Positions 44,442 through 55,377 of a DNA stretch of 64,000 bases are shown piece by piece (the stretch's first letter is position 1; every line of letters begins with the position of its first letter). The translations under genes were made by a program, and so were the position numbers. Origin of the DNA: Moritella sp. (lineage in GTDB: Bacteria > Pseudomonadota > Gammaproteobacteria > Enterobacterales > Moritellaceae); NCBI RefSeq assembly GCF_013215705.1, contig NZ_JABSQR010000021.1:1-64000 (forward strand), in the 5' to 3' direction. Under the pieces are notes generated by a model, which saw only the letters and a program-made list of their open reading frames with translations, ran no database searches and had not been told where the DNA came from.

Positions 44442-44482
44442 ATGTGAACAGACATGAAAACATACGAACAGGTTATGAATAG
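44442..44482 (-). promoter_or_regulatory. Four tor boxes (TorR binding sites) upstream of torA
   Basis: Read on the minus strand there are four decamers in direct repeat: CTATTCATAA (44482-44473), CTGTTCGTAT (44471-44462), GTTTTCATGT (44461-44452) and CTGTTCACAT (44451-44442). They match the known tor box CTGTTCATAT at 7-8 of 10 positions and have the same number and spacing as in the E. coli torCAD promoter. They end 114 bases before the torA start. Confidence 0.8.
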
Positions 44483-44582
44483 ATATCGAGCATCCTTTTC
44501 CATTCCTAAAGGGATAGTTTAATGTTTTTTAAATGCCACATAAATTAACCATTGGAAACATAAGGTTATATAGCAACCTTTG

Positions 44583-47537
44583 TTATTCACTAGATCCATC
44601 AGCCGCAGAAAGTTGCATCAAATAATTTTGTAATTGGCCGACAGAATTATTAATTAATAATGCCAATTGTGTTAACTGTGATGCAGATAACACTTTAGTT
44701 TTGCAAGACTTTTTAAATGTCATCTCAAGTTGATGACAACGTTCATACAACGCAGTTAAACCTAAACCGACAGCAGCGCCTTTTAATTTATGCAGTAACT
44801 TTTCTTGTTGTTCGGCATTGAGCGCAGCAAAATCACTATAATCCGACTGCGTCTGACGACAGAACAACTGCCCCAGCGCTATGATCTTATCTTTTCCCAG
44901 ATATTGTAGGTCTTGATCAAGCGTTGCAGGGGTGAATAACACCGTGTCCTTGCCTGCCCCTTCAACTTCCTTTCCTACCTCTGACAGTGCCTTGCTCATC
45001 TCAGGAGATCCATCACCATCATCTAGACCAACCACATTTACCATTACCTTGGCGATCGTGCTTTTCAGGCGTTTCATTTGTACCGGTTTGGCAATAAAAC
45101 CATCAAAACCGGAATCGATAAACTTGGTGATATCGTCTTTAAATACATGAGCAGATACCGCAATGGTTTTTAATTGTCGCTGTTTACATTCGGCCATATC
45201 TCGCAGTTGAACCGCCAGTTCGACCCCATCAATATCTGGCAGGTTGATATCTAACAGAGCCAGATCAACATCTTGATTTGAGTACAGTGCCAGTGCAGAG
45301 GCTCCGTCGCAGGCGCTGTAGACTTGATGGCCTAACTTTTGTACCAGTGCGCAGGCGACATCACGATTGATTTGGTTATCTTCAACAATAAGGATACGAA
45401 AACGGCTGTTGGTTTCAACCACATTTGATACGGTAGATAACTGTTCATTAATCAACGCTTGTGGGGCGACCAGCAGTGGGATCTTAAAGTAAAAGCAACT
45501 GCCCTGATTCTCAATACTGGTTAACGAAAGCGTACCTTGGATTGCTGACACCAGTCGCCGAGAAATTGCTAAACCCAGTCCTGTGCCTGTGGCACTGCTT
45601 AAGTTAGCCACTTGGGTGAAGGCGTCAAATACTGCTTTCTGCTTATCATCGGCAATACCACAACCGGTATCGGTAATACTAAAACTAAGCTGCTCGTCAT
45701 GTGTCGCAATCGCCAGAGTAACGCTGCCTGAAGTGGTAAATTTTATGGCGTTGTTGACTAAGTTGATGATGATCTGGCGCAGTTTACCTAAGTCGGCAAG
45801 TACCCAAATATCAAGTTCATCGGCAAGGTTAAAGGTTAAATTTAGCCCCTTACTCTCTGCCCTCGCCCGCATCAGGTCGATAACGTTATTGCCTAAACGC
45901 TGAAGATTGACGGCACGGTTAGAGACTTCGATATGCCCCGCTTCAATTTTGGAATAATCGAGAATATCATTAAGAATATCCAGTAAGTTTTCACCCGAGG
46001 TTAGGATAGTCTGGGTATAAGTCTGTTGCTGCGTTGACAGCGGTGTATCTGATAACAGCTCTAATGTTCCTAACATGCCATTCATCGGGGTGCGAATTTC
46101 ATGACTCATATTGGCCAAAAATACGGACTTGGCGTTGTTGGCATCTTCGGCCTGTTGCTTCGCTTTGGCATGACCGGCGGATTCATTATTGAGTTTTTCA
46201 TTAATGAGCGTTAGCTGTTCTGTTCGTTGTTTTACCAAGCGTTCTAAATTTTCTTTATGCAGACGTAGTTCTTTTTCAGTTTCAATTTGCGCTTGTTCAA
46301 GCTTTTGTTTTTTTAATGCATTGTCGCGGAAAATATCCAGTGCCAGAGCCATTTGCTTTAACTCTTCATCATTAGAAGGCTCGACAGTAATTTCGAGATC
46401 GCCTTCGGCAAGCTTTTTAATCACTTGGGTATGTTTGGATAACTTAAATACGATGCCTTGATATACAATCTTCCACATCACGCCAATAATCACGATTAAT
46501 GACAAGATGGTGGCCAGGATCAGAATATTTTGCGACCATGAAACCAACTTTTGCTGTTGCTGGCTGGCTTGCTGTGCTTGTTGAGTCTGCTTTTCTACCA
46601 GCGTACGAATACCTTGGTTAAGTTCACTCAATTGCTTGGAAATATACAAGTGTAAATCATTTTGCTGTTGTTCAAGCTGTAGATAGTCGCTTTGTTGATT
46701 GATCAAGGTGGTGAAGGTATTAAGGTTTAATATAGTAGATTGAACACGCGCTAAACGATACGGATCTGTGATTGAGTCTACCAGCTGACGGATGATGTGG
46801 ATGAGTTCATCCTTTTGTGGTTTTAAACGGGTAAGTTGCTCGACTTGCGAGGTGTTGATAATAAAGTTAGCAATTTGTCCCAGTTCTAAGCTGTATCTTT
46901 CCAATGCGGTCATTTTATCTAACAGATTAAGATCTTCATCAATGATAAGATCAAGGTTCTGATAGATAATATTGTTATCCTGATGCTGTTCAATTAAGTC
47001 ATACAGTCCGCTCAGTCGCACTAAGGCAAAGGTGTGGGCATTGGCAACTTGAGATTCTGATAATTGAAAGATATTACGTACGGCAGTTGTAACCCGAACA
47101 AATGAATCTTGGCGCTGCTGTCGTTGCTGAATTTGTAGTTTCGCATTGTCATTGAGCTGACTAATATCTTTAATAATATTGGTTTTTTGTAATACCAATT
47201 GACGGATATTACGATTATCAAGTTCAGAGATATCCAAGGCCTGGAATTTTTTGCCAATAGCCAAGTTTAGCTGAATTAATTGTGCATTTATGTTCTGACG
47301 ATCAATATCACTGCTGGCATTTTTCAGTAACGTGGTTCGGTTGGTTATTTGCAGACTAATATTAGCCAATTCACTGGCGCTGGATAAGCTAGGTAGCGTT
47401 TGTTGTGCAATTTGTTCACCTGTATCAGCAATAAGACTTAAGCTATACCAAGACACAGTACTGGTTAAAACCAATAAGCTGGCAACAAAACTAAACGCGA
47501 ATAACAGTTTGTTTCCTATACTTTGACGAAATCGCAA
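44583..47537 (-). CDS. torS: Hybrid sensor kinase TorS
   Basis: A 984-residue inner-membrane sensor. Order: membrane helix (about 8-30), helical periplasmic sensor domain (about 35-335), membrane helix (about 336-356), HAMP, a coiled coil, HisKA ([15 protein letters not shown]), HATPase ([13 protein letters not shown]), receiver ([14 protein letters not shown]) and a C-terminal phosphotransfer domain ([13 protein letters not shown]). This is the four-step relay layout of TorS. It is divergent from torT, with about 150 bases between the starts, and would signal through TorR when TorT senses TMAO. Confidence 0.92.
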   Translation of the reverse strand: MRFRQSIGNKLLFAFSFVASLLVLTSTVSWYSLSLIADTGEQIAQQTLPSLSSASELANISLQITNRTTLLKNASSDIDRQNINAQLIQLNLAIGKKFQALDISELDNRNIRQLVLQKTNIIKDISQLNDNAKLQIQQRQQRQDSFVRVTTAVRNIFQLSESQVANAHTFALVRLSGLYDLIEQHQDNNIIYQNLDLIIDEDLNLLDKMTALERYSLELGQIANFIINTSQVEQLTRLKPQKDELIHIIRQLVDSITDPYRLARVQSTILNLNTFTTLINQQSDYLQLEQQQNDLHLYISKQLSELNQGIRTLVEKQTQQAQQASQQQQKLVSWSQNILILATILSLIVIIGVMWKIVYQGIVFKLSKHTQVIKKLAEGDLEITVEPSNDEELKQMALALDIFRDNALKKQKLEQAQIETEKELRLHKENLERLVKQRTEQLTLINEKLNNESAGHAKAKQQAEDANNAKSVFLANMSHEIRTPMNGMLGTLELLSDTPLSTQQQTYTQTILTSGENLLDILNDILDYSKIEAGHIEVSNRAVNLQRLGNNVIDLMRARAESKGLNLTFNLADELDIWVLADLGKLRQIIINLVNNAIKFTTSGSVTLAIATHDEQLSFSITDTGCGIADDKQKAVFDAFTQVANLSSATGTGLGLAISRRLVSAIQGTLSLTSIENQGSCFYFKIPLLVAPQALINEQLSTVSNVVETNSRFRILIVEDNQINRDVACALVQKLGHQVYSACDGASALALYSNQDVDLALLDINLPDIDGVELAVQLRDMAECKQRQLKTIAVSAHVFKDDITKFIDSGFDGFIAKPVQMKRLKSTIAKVMVNVVGLDDGDGSPEMSKALSEVGKEVEGAGKDTVLFTPATLDQDLQYLGKDKIIALGQLFCRQTQSDYSDFAALNAEQQEKLLHKLKGAAVGLGLTALYERCHQLEMTFKKSCKTKVLSASQLTQLALLINNSVGQLQNYLMQLSAADGSSE

Positions 47538-47634
47538 TGTAAGCTCCTATTACTAAAAAAACGGTCATGACTAAAAACAGTTATTACTAAAATAACGCTC
47601 ATTACCAAATATAACTGATCCAGTGGTACCTGTT

Positions 47635-47681
47635 TATTGTGACATCTAGTGAGAGATTTATTGTGACATCTATTGAGAGAA
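47635..47681 (+). repeat. Tandem 23-bp direct repeat before torT
   Basis: TTATTGTGACATCTAGTGAG at 47635 onward is repeated from 47659 with one substitution (CTATTGAG), period 24. It covers the upstream in-frame GTG of torT at 47639 and the ribosome binding site region of the chosen start. It may be a duplicated leader or a regulator site. Confidence 0.6.
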
Positions 47682-47686
47682 TTATC

Positions 47687-48700
47687 GTGAAACCTTTGTT
47701 TTTATTCATTACGTTACTGTTCAACTTACCCGCTTGGGCGGCAGCTAACGAGTCACAAGAAACTATTCAATCACAAACCGTTCACTCACAAGACAGGGTT
47801 CGACTTTGTGCGGTTTATCCACACTTAAAAGACTCATATTGGTTAAGCATCAATTTTGGCATGACTGAACGTGCAAAACAAAGAGGTATTTCATTAAAAG
47901 TGCTGGAAGCTGGCGGTTATCAAAATAGTCAGGAGCAATGGACACAAATTGAACAATGCCTGCAATGGCAAGCCGACGCGATATTAGTCGGGGCGGTATA
48001 CTATAAACAACTGAGTATCAAACTCGCGGAACTGAATAAAACCGTGCCATTATTTGGTTTGGTTAATGAAGTCACCACCACGAATCTGACTGGTCGCACA
48101 GGTGTTTCTTGGTATCAAATGGGCGCAAAACTAGGTCAGTTCCTGAGTAACAAACATCCAAAAACAACCAGTAAAACTAAGTTAAAGCTGGTTTGGTTTC
48201 CCGGTCCAAAAGCCGGTGGCGGCAGTGAACAAGCGACCTTGGGCCTGCAAGAGGCGTTGAAAAACAGTGATGTTGAGATCGTTTCAATCAAATATGGCTT
48301 TAATAATAAAATGCGTCAGTTTTCATTGTTAAGTGAAACGCTCGCTGAATTTTCTGATCTGGACTATCTGGCTGGTAATGCCGTGATGGCAGAAATGGCC
48401 ATTGGTGAATTAGTCAAATTAGAGGAACATCAACGTCCGCAAATTTTAAGTCATTACCTCAGCCATGGTGTTTATCGTGGTATCAAGCGTGGCAAAATTC
48501 TGATGGCCAATACTGACCAAATGGTATTACAGGGGGCAATGGCAATCGATCAGGCTACTGATTATTTATTAAAGCTAGCAATTATCAAAAATCAGGGGCC
48601 TGAAATATTAACACTAACCAAAGAACGGTTAGCCCAATTCCCAACTGAGCAATCGTTGTCACCCAGTTATTTCAAGCCTGTTTATTCGGTTAATCCTTAA
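47687..48700 (+). CDS. torT: Periplasmic TMAO-binding protein TorT
   Basis: A 337-residue periplasmic binding protein of the ribose/galactose-binding superfamily, with a signal peptide (KPLFLFITLLFNLPAWA). The first lobe has CAVYPHLKDSYWLSINFGM; the ligand region includes GLVNEVTT. The GTG at 47687 gives a standard signal peptide and has GAGAG upstream; the upstream GTG at 47639 would add 16 polar residues. It binds TMAO and then the periplasmic domain of TorS. It is divergent from torS and convergent with torR. Confidence 0.9.
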   Translation: MKPLFLFITLLFNLPAWAAANESQETIQSQTVHSQDRVRLCAVYPHLKDSYWLSINFGMTERAKQRGISLKVLEAGGYQNSQEQWTQIEQCLQWQADAILVGAVYYKQLSIKLAELNKTVPLFGLVNEVTTTNLTGRTGVSWYQMGAKLGQFLSNKHPKTTSKTKLKLVWFPGPKAGGGSEQATLGLQEALKNSDVEIVSIKYGFNNKMRQFSLLSETLAEFSDLDYLAGNAVMAEMAIGELVKLEEHQRPQILSHYLSHGVYRGIKRGKILMANTDQMVLQGAMAIDQATDYLLKLAIIKNQGPEILTLTKERLAQFPTEQSLSPSYFKPVYSVNP

Positions 48701-48707
48701 CATTGTG

Positions 48708-48735
48708 CTTAGCATTGTCTCTAAACAATGCTAAG
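48708..48735. terminator. Hairpin between convergent torT and torR
   Basis: CTTAGCATTGT (48708-48718) pairs with ACAATGCTAAG (48725-48735) around a six-base loop. There is no T-run, so it may be a weak bidirectional terminator. Confidence 0.5.
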
Positions 48736-48776
48736 AGCAGTGCTTAGAATGAGGTTAAGAACAATTAAGACCGCTG

Positions 48777-49532
48777 TTAACGCCGCTCCCCTGCAAATAA
48801 ATAGCCTTCGCCATGAACGGTCACTAAGTATTCCGGATTTTTAGGGTCTGATTCTATTTTGTTACGTAGTCGACGTACTAATACATCTATCGTACGATCA
48901 TTGGGTGCCTCAACGCGATGGTCGATCAAGCTCAGTAATCGGTCTCGAGATAAAACCAGTTCAGGATGGGCTGTGAAGGCAACTAACATTTCGTATTCCG
49001 CTTTAGTCAGTTTTATTTGCTCGCCGTTTTGACACAGTTTTCGCTTAGCTTTATCAAAACTCCAAGAGCCAAAATGAAATAACGCATCGTTTTTTTCATC
49101 TTTAATCGCATTTTCTAATTCATTATTGGCCTGAGTGGTCAACGAAATACGCCACAACAGGTTTTTTACTCGTACGAGTAACTCGCGTAATTCAAAAGGC
49201 TTGGTAACATAGTCATCCGCGCCCATTTCTAGACCAACAATTTTATCAATGGCATCAATGCGCCCGGTAACCAGAATAATACCGATATTTGACTGACTAC
49301 GCAGAGTTCGGGTGATCATCAAGCCGTCTTCATCTGGCAAGTTGATATCGAGCATAATAAGATCGATGTGATGATTGGCTAACACGATATTCATTTCTGC
49401 TTTACTCGCAGCTTCACTAACTTGGTAACCCTCATGTTGAAAATAACCAACCAGTTTAGCTCGGGTTATCACTTCATCTTCAACAACCAAAATATGCTTA
49501 TTTTTCAAATTCAATTCCTTAACATTCTGCAT
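48777..49532 (-). CDS. torR: Response regulator TorR
   Basis: A 251-residue OmpR-family regulator. The receiver domain is at about residues 12-130, with the phosphorylated Asp in LIMLDINLPDEDG and the Lys in DYVTKPF; the winged-helix output domain spans about 155-250 (RTIDVLVRRLRNKIE). It is about 20 residues longer than E. coli TorR, partly from an N-terminal extension before ILVVEDE and a longer linker. It activates torA through the tor boxes. Confidence 0.92.
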   Translation of the reverse strand: MQNVKELNLKNKHILVVEDEVITRAKLVGYFQHEGYQVSEAASKAEMNIVLANHHIDLIMLDINLPDEDGLMITRTLRSQSNIGIILVTGRIDAIDKIVGLEMGADDYVTKPFELRELLVRVKNLLWRISLTTQANNELENAIKDEKNDALFHFGSWSFDKAKRKLCQNGEQIKLTKAEYEMLVAFTAHPELVLSRDRLLSLIDHRVEAPNDRTIDVLVRRLRNKIESDPKNPEYLVTVHGEGYLFAGERR

Positions 49533-49748
49533 TAACTAGCGAAATAACAATAACTCACTAGGTAGTCGATTCACCTGATGTATATCAATATATGAGTACT
49601 AAATAGTGGCTGAACACCGACTAATTGCCTTTATGTTATCACAAACAGCTTTTGTACTCCCCCCTGTAAGCTGCAGTTATTTATCTTTGTCGCCATAAGC
49701 GCCATCAAAAACCAAATGGCATATAGTTATGCGATGGAATAACCTTAG

Positions 49749-50363
49749 TTACTCCGGACGTTGAATACTAAATGGGGCTGTAATTGATGCATACTCCCCG
49801 CCGCCTAACCGCGCAAGAGGTTTAACTTTATCTGCGGCAATATTCAATCGCTCTTTAGCATCTTGACTGACTACCGTGTCATTGATGTAAAGCTGTTTAA
49901 CTTCAACAAAGATAAGCGTTTGCGGTATATCACCGAGTTCTTTAATCTCATAAAGCTCGCAACCATAGGCTATGTCGCATTGTGTTAGCCGCGGCAGTGG
50001 AAAGTCGTCAAATGCAGATGTGGTTAGTCCGGCATTAGCAAGTTCAGATTCACCGTGCGCTAATGTCGCAGCAGTTTGGGTAACAATCTCAGCTTGATGT
50101 TCAGCGGCAATGTGGATGACCATTTTCTTATTCTTAAGCACGTTGGTGAGCGTATCTTTATTGTCACCATTAGGCTTTTTACCAACGGATATCATTAACA
50201 AGGCGGGTTTGCTGGATACAGCAGTGAAATAAGAAAACGGCGCTAAATTATAATTCTCATCACCCGAGTCGGTGAGTACCCAAGCAATAGGGCGTGGAAT
50301 GATAGTTTGTGTCATCAAATGATAACGTTGATTAGCTGATAGGTCGGTAAAATTTAACTGCAT
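49749..50363 (-). CDS. Flavin reductase-like (FMN-binding split barrel) protein
   Basis: A 204-residue protein of the flavin reductase / DIM6-NTAB family. The typical start TIIPRPIAWVLT, then NLAPFSYFTAVSSKPALLMISVG-type stretch (NLAPFSYFTAVSS) and VIHIAAEHQA are present. It should bind FMN; substrate is unknown. AGGGAG lies upstream. A 35-base piece of its 5' end occurs again at 29748-29782 as a relic. Confidence 0.82.
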   Translation of the reverse strand: MQLNFTDLSANQRYHLMTQTIIPRPIAWVLTDSGDENYNLAPFSYFTAVSSKPALLMISVGKKPNGDNKDTLTNVLKNKKMVIHIAAEHQAEIVTQTAATLAHGESELANAGLTTSAFDDFPLPRLTQCDIAYGCELYEIKELGDIPQTLIFVEVKQLYINDTVVSQDAKERLNIAADKVKPLARLGGGEYASITAPFSIQRPE

Positions 50364-50435
50364 GTCACTAACTCCCTGTTAAAGAGAGTATCGTGACATG
50401 TTAAGATTTATTCACCTAGGTTTTATTTACCGTCA

Positions 50436-51677
50436 TTAATGTTTATAATTTTCTAAACAGTCATCGAGTTGCACAGAGACTGCAATTAAAGACTCTTTAT
50501 CTTTATTCAGCGCTGTTAAGCTCGTTAATGATTGCTCTGAAGATTCGCTGAATATGCCTAAACTTGTGGCTAATTGTTGTGAAACACTAATTTGAGACAT
50601 GGCCGCAGTTGAAATATCATTGGTTTTTCCTGACAAGTCTTGAAAGTAACCGGACATATTATTCATACTGAATTTTATATTCTCCGCATCTTTTAACATC
50701 TCTCCAGTACTCGAAATGTTTGATTCAACACTTTTGATTAATTCATTCGATGTTTGATCTAGGTTTTCAATCATTTGATTAATTTCGATTGTCGCCTGCT
50801 TAGTACGCTTGGAAAGTTGGCGAACCTCATCAGCAACCACAGCAAATCCTCGACCAGACTCACCAGCACGAGCCGCTTCAATTGCCGCATTTAACGCGAG
50901 CAGATTGGTTTGTTCCGAGATGCCAGTGATCACATCAAGCACCTGTTTTACCTTATCCGAGGTTGTTTTTAAGTTATTACCGGCTTCACTCGATTGTTGT
51001 ATGTCCTTCGTTAGGGAACCAAAGTTATCAACTAAATCAGATATATTTTCATTCATTTCACTCACAGAGTTTTGCGCTAAATCAGCGATGTCTTTTACAT
51101 TCTCGGCGTTGTCAGATACTTGTGAAATGGCATAACTCATAGACTCCATTGCACTATTACATGCTTGAACTTCACTGTGTTGTTTTTGGATCAGACTTTC
51201 ATTGGTTGCCACTGTCGATGAAATGTTGCGAGTATTGCTACTCAGCTCATTCACGCTATTGGTTACCGTCGTCACCATGTCAAACAAACTATTAAGTGTC
51301 TTATCAATCGCAGCGCCAATGCGACCAAATTCGTCTTGGCCACTCAAACCGATACGTGAATGAATATTACCTTGGTCGATATTGTTCATTACATTTTCAA
51401 TGTGCTTTAGTAACGGTAAAATATTAGCTTTTACTGCATAAGCAAAAAAATAACAAGTAAAAAGGAACATGACCGCGAGCATTGCAACATTGTTAAACTC
51501 TAAATGGCTTGGCATTACAATGTTATTGTTTGCTAAAATATCCGTCACGGACGCATAAAATGATAAAAAAGTAATCGTTGAAATGGTTGCTATATAAGCA
51601 GGTAAATACATTTTGTTGAATAGTGATAATTTCATCACTAGTTTATCTGTAAATGTAATTTTAAGTTTTGAAATCAT
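50436..51677 (-). CDS. Methyl-accepting chemotaxis protein
   Basis: A 413-residue chemoreceptor with two N-terminal membrane helices (about residues 25-48 and 62-85), only a very short periplasmic loop, a HAMP domain (about 85-140) and the cytoplasmic signalling hairpin, whose tip [19 protein letters not shown] is exact. The ATG at 51677 has AGAGGA upstream and is preferred over 51701. With almost no periplasmic sensor it may sense membrane or cytoplasmic conditions. Confidence 0.88.
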   Translation of the reverse strand: MISKLKITFTDKLVMKLSLFNKMYLPAYIATISTITFLSFYASVTDILANNNIVMPSHLEFNNVAMLAVMFLFTCYFFAYAVKANILPLLKHIENVMNNIDQGNIHSRIGLSGQDEFGRIGAAIDKTLNSLFDMVTTVTNSVNELSSNTRNISSTVATNESLIQKQHSEVQACNSAMESMSYAISQVSDNAENVKDIADLAQNSVSEMNENISDLVDNFGSLTKDIQQSSEAGNNLKTTSDKVKQVLDVITGISEQTNLLALNAAIEAARAGESGRGFAVVADEVRQLSKRTKQATIEINQMIENLDQTSNELIKSVESNISSTGEMLKDAENIKFSMNNMSGYFQDLSGKTNDISTAAMSQISVSQQLATSLGIFSESSEQSLTSLTALNKDKESLIAVSVQLDDCLENYKH

Positions 51678-51883
51678 AGATCCTCTAAACAAGCTGTGCA
51701 TTAATAGACTATATCGGCTAAAAAGCGAAAAACATGACCATTACTTGTACTTTTTGTCGAGGTTTATTGCATCACGATACGCGCAACAAACATTTTCTCT
51801 TCAAACTGACGTCGATATAATTTGCAAAGACAAGGTGTGCAGAGACAAATTCGGCACACTAATAGTACTAATACGAGTCTTGC

Positions 51884-53527
51884 TTATGCATGAATATCTA
51901 GGTCAATATCAAGTTTGAGTGACGAACTATCTGCAACCGATACTTTTTGATGTTGTTGAAATAAAACGCCTTCATTAGCTTGCGTCAACAACGTAAAACG
52001 GCGCTGACTTTCATCTCCACCAGCATTCGACGTAGTGGACTCATCGAGTCTAACTTGAACACTAAATTTATTATCAGGATAACGCAAAGCACGAGTTTGG
52101 ACCTCGAGTGTGCCTATCGCTTGCGCAATGTTTTTGATTAACTGTTCGGCCATATCCCAACTAAAGCTTTCTTTGACAACCATACGCATCATATTAACAG
52201 TGGGAGCATTGGGGTCCTGAGGGTCTATCGGTGAAGTTGCATCAAGCGGCATCGAGAATGCCGGCACAATCCAGTTATTTTGTTTTAACTTAGCAACCAC
52301 ATCATGCTCATTGTATAAATAATCGTTATCACTCAGACTGTCAGATTGTTGCCCCAGACTCAGCTTAGCGGCACAAGCAGGAAAATAAGCGCCATCATTG
52401 ACTATTTCCAATACCTTATAATCGCTTAACAAGGCTTCATCATTGCCGTCTTCGATAACGGTCACTCGAATGCGGTTTAGCCCTGCTGATAAATGCTGCG
52501 CAATGCCCATTAAGTTTTGGATCACAGAGCAGTAACCATTCTTACCCAGGCGTAAAAAGTTATAGTACTGACCCAATACCATTGAACTGCCCCGCGAAAA
52601 GTTCAGGCTATACGTTGACTCATCAAAACCCAGCACGTTGGTGGTGACAAATAAGGCTTTCGGAATATCTTTAATATCTCGCCATAGTGCCCAGCCGATC
52701 CCTGGATAAACTAAACCAGATTTATGTCCGGAAACATTGATAGTTTTCACCTGCTCTAAGCTGAAATCCCATTTTAACTCCGCTTGCTGACCGTCACTGT
52801 GCTGACGAAATGGTTCGATAAAACCACCACTGGCGGCATCAACGTGGAGTGGAATATCTAATGGTTCAGTCGTGCTATTTTTAAACTTCACTAACACATC
52901 ATTAATGTCTGACACCGGATCGTTCTGACCTGTGTATGAGGTTCCCATGACAGCAACCACACAAATGATTTGCTTATTACTTACGGCAGTATCATTGGGT
53001 GTATTAATACTAATCGTAGGGTTATTTATAACGTCTTCAACTTGAGTTGCTGAAATCGCATAATTATTTTCTTTTGTAATCGGTACCCAAATAATATCTA
53101 CATCAAAATACTCAGCAAACTTAACCCAAGTAATGTGCACATCAGAGCCTAATACAATACAAGGTCGCTCGGTACTCAGTCCCTGTGCTTTACGTGAATC
53201 CATCCAACGACGCTTATGCGATAAGGCACATAACATTAACGCTTCTGACGAACCAACCGCTAGCGTACCCCAGCTGCTTGGCTGATGATCATCTTTGGCT
53301 AATTCTTCAGCATCTAACATAGGGGCTGGCGCGTGATATAAGTCGAGTAGTGTTTTCACACAACGTTTCTCGATTTCAGCAGTGCATCCTAAAACCTCGG
53401 TTCGGATAAAACGGTATACCGCACGTGGCTCGTGAGAGTTTTCCGGTAGCTTGTTTTTAGGAATGTCTTCATTGAATAGTACTCGGCCATATGTTGGGGT
53501 TAAATAGCTGGTGTTATCTTTAGGCAT
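51884..53527 (-). CDS. PLP-dependent decarboxylase, glutamate decarboxylase-like
   Basis: A 547-residue group II pyridoxal-phosphate decarboxylase. The PLP-binding Lys is in NVSGHKSGLVYPG, the cofactor-stacking segment is HVDAASGGF, and an N-terminal SHEPRAVYRFI fits the glutamate decarboxylase branch. It is longer than E. coli GadB (466 residues), mainly at the C-terminus, like enzymes known in vibrios. Expected reaction: glutamate to GABA and CO2, which consumes a proton; other acidic amino acids are possible. No antiporter gene is adjacent. Confidence 0.8.
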   Translation of the reverse strand: MPKDNTSYLTPTYGRVLFNEDIPKNKLPENSHEPRAVYRFIRTEVLGCTAEIEKRCVKTLLDLYHAPAPMLDAEELAKDDHQPSSWGTLAVGSSEALMLCALSHKRRWMDSRKAQGLSTERPCIVLGSDVHITWVKFAEYFDVDIIWVPITKENNYAISATQVEDVINNPTISINTPNDTAVSNKQIICVVAVMGTSYTGQNDPVSDINDVLVKFKNSTTEPLDIPLHVDAASGGFIEPFRQHSDGQQAELKWDFSLEQVKTINVSGHKSGLVYPGIGWALWRDIKDIPKALFVTTNVLGFDESTYSLNFSRGSSMVLGQYYNFLRLGKNGYCSVIQNLMGIAQHLSAGLNRIRVTVIEDGNDEALLSDYKVLEIVNDGAYFPACAAKLSLGQQSDSLSDNDYLYNEHDVVAKLKQNNWIVPAFSMPLDATSPIDPQDPNAPTVNMMRMVVKESFSWDMAEQLIKNIAQAIGTLEVQTRALRYPDNKFSVQVRLDESTTSNAGGDESQRRFTLLTQANEGVLFQQHQKVSVADSSSLKLDIDLDIHA

Positions 53528-53796
53528 CGTATTTTCTTCCTTGAGTTATATTCATCTTTGGATGTAATAGGCTCTGTTAAATGATCCGTTTGGTATACAG
53601 CAGTGCCAAGCAGAGCCGATAGGTCTGACAAAATTAACCAAAACTACAAAAATAGTAGTTACGCGATTAAAAAACGTAGAAAATAAATCGAAAAGTGTGA
53701 CAGTAAGGTTGAAAACATTATGTTGAAAGTGAAGCTGTTGGTTAAAAACGACAGGAAGGCGATGAGGGGGATGTACATCCGTTATGTATCAATTAA
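53528..53796. other. Gene-free spacer
   Basis: It contains the promoter side of the decarboxylase gene. TGTACATCC and short AT-rich runs are present, but no gene or recognised site is seen. Confidence 0.4.
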
Positions 53797-53821
53797 AAAG
53801 CAGCCTCTTTAAGGCTGCTTT
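53797..53821 (-). terminator. Terminator of the MYG1 gene
   Basis: AAAGCAGCC and GGCTGCTTT form a nine-base stem with a seven-base loop. On the minus strand it is followed by TTTAATT. It lies 28 bases after the MYG1-family stop. Confidence 0.85.
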
Positions 53822-53848
53822 GTGGGCATTAATCACGTAACAAAAGGT

Positions 53849-54718
53849 CTATGCTTGCAGTGCCATAGCAGCCATTTTCATCGTGCTTTCAAACGATGCT
53901 GCACCTGCAATAAATAAACCATTATGGCAGAACATAGCATCATCAAGGCCAGTCTCGTCTTTAAACGCTTGCTCAGACAAGCCAGCCCATGGTTTAGGCA
54001 ATGACTTTCTGTCTTCGAATGAACCAAGTTCAACGGGTACCGCTTGAATGATCCATTTACCAGACTGAGATGGGTAAACCATAAATAAAGCTTCAGCGGC
54101 TAAATTTAGAACCGTTGTTTTCCACGGCGTATATTGCTCTAATACAATCACTCTTGGATCGTCGGCATTATCAATCGCTTTAGCGACAATATCTTTCGCA
54201 TTAATGCCACCAGTCGCAGAGGCAATAAAACGCGTTAAAATGCGCGATGCAAAAGCAACCGCTTCATCAAAACATGCATCCAGATCACTGTTTTCTTCCC
54301 AAGTAGGGTTAAACATTGAAATAGTTTGGCTAAGGCTAATACCTTGAGCAACACCTTCAACATAACCACAATCAACCGCGTCAATCGTAGACACTAAACC
54401 GGCATCCACTGCGTCGGCGATTTCTTGGTTACCTTGGCATATTTCTAAGCCGTATTTCTGCCAAATTAAACCAAATGAAGAATAAGGAATACCATTCTCA
54501 CGCTCACCCGCACCACCACGTTGGTGATGATCAAAACGACCTGTATCAGGATCATATTCACCACCTACATCGATCACAAGATCAGCTTCGCCAATAATCT
54601 CTAAATCACGTGTGCGCACGAGTTTAAAAGCAGGAAAAATATTTTTAAGTGCAGCGATACTGAAAACATCATCTGCATGAAACTTACCGTTGTGAGTTAC
54701 TATCGTTTTATCATTCAT
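53849..54718 (-). CDS. MYG1-family DHH-like exonuclease/phosphoesterase
   Basis: A 289-residue full-length MYG1 (UPF0160) protein. The start THNGKFHADDVFSIAAL has the metal-binding HNGxFHADD; VIDVGGEYD and RFDHHQRGG follow. Eukaryotic MYG1 is a 3'-5' RNA exonuclease; the bacterial role is not settled. It stands alone between a terminator and a spacer. Confidence 0.88.
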   Translation of the reverse strand: MNDKTIVTHNGKFHADDVFSIAALKNIFPAFKLVRTRDLEIIGEADLVIDVGGEYDPDTGRFDHHQRGGAGERENGIPYSSFGLIWQKYGLEICQGNQEIADAVDAGLVSTIDAVDCGYVEGVAQGISLSQTISMFNPTWEENSDLDACFDEAVAFASRILTRFIASATGGINAKDIVAKAIDNADDPRVIVLEQYTPWKTTVLNLAAEALFMVYPSQSGKWIIQAVPVELGSFEDRKSLPKPWAGLSEQAFKDETGLDDAMFCHNGLFIAGAASFESTMKMAAMALQA

Positions 54719-54911
54719 TTGTTTTATGTCATTTTAGAAAGAGATAAGAAGGTTTATACCCAAGCTACTGTTTTGGACTTGCCAATTTTAGACAATATTA
54801 ATCAGTAACATTATATGGCCGATTCTATACGAAGACAGCTAACAAAAACAGCTGATTTTTTGTGTTAATAGATAGATAGAGCAACACTTGCTGCCCTACC
54901 TCGTTATTATC

Positions 54912-55352
54912 TTAATACTTCGAATATAAACTCAAATTTCCATTTTCATCAAAAGCAATCACGTTAAAATCTTTGTAGTCTTGACCTGGGGCTGCCATGC
55001 CTGGCGAGTGCTGTGGCATGCCAGGAGCGGTAAGACCTGATATATCGGTTGGTCGTTCGCTAAGTAAACGCGCAATGTCCTTTTCGGGCACATGCCCTTC
55101 AACCATATAACCGTCGACAACTGCCGTGTGGCAAGACTTTAACTGATTCGGCATGCCGAATTTCTTCTTCACAGAACTCCAGTCACGTTGGTGATGCACA
55201 TTCACTTTATAGCCTTTGTCTTCCATGATGTCTGCCCATTCAACGCAGCAACCACATGATGGAGACTTGTATAACTCAATCGTCGGTTTGGCGAACGCAA
55301 CAGAAGTAAACGTGAGTGATAATATTGCAATTAGTTTTGTAATTGTTTTCAT
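54912..55352 (-). CDS. DUF411 periplasmic metal-binding protein
   Basis: A 146-residue secreted protein with a signal peptide ending near residue 21 (SVAFA). The family signature YKSPSCGCCVEWADIM (Cys32-34-35 region), KKFGMPNQLKSCHTAVVDGY and VEGHVPEKDI are complete. DUF411 proteins occur with copper resistance genes. It shares strand and near spacing (25 bases) with the upstream cytochrome c gene, which suggests an operon. Confidence 0.87.
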   Translation of the reverse strand: MKTITKLIAILSLTFTSVAFAKPTIELYKSPSCGCCVEWADIMEDKGYKVNVHHQRDWSSVKKKFGMPNQLKSCHTAVVDGYMVEGHVPEKDIARLLSERPTDISGLTAPGMPQHSPGMAAPGQDYKDFNVIAFDENGNLSLYSKY

Positions 55353-55377
55353 TTTAAATTCCTTAAATTTGGGTGTA

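Noticed and set aside
44329-44463. Extended N-terminus for TorA from 44463
   Set aside because: It runs through the tor boxes and promoter and would bury the Tat signal; the ATG at 44328 fits the family.
53700-53800. Possible small RNA or riboswitch before the MYG1 terminator
   Set aside because: Only a plain stem-loop terminator is supported; the rest has no recognisable conserved structure.
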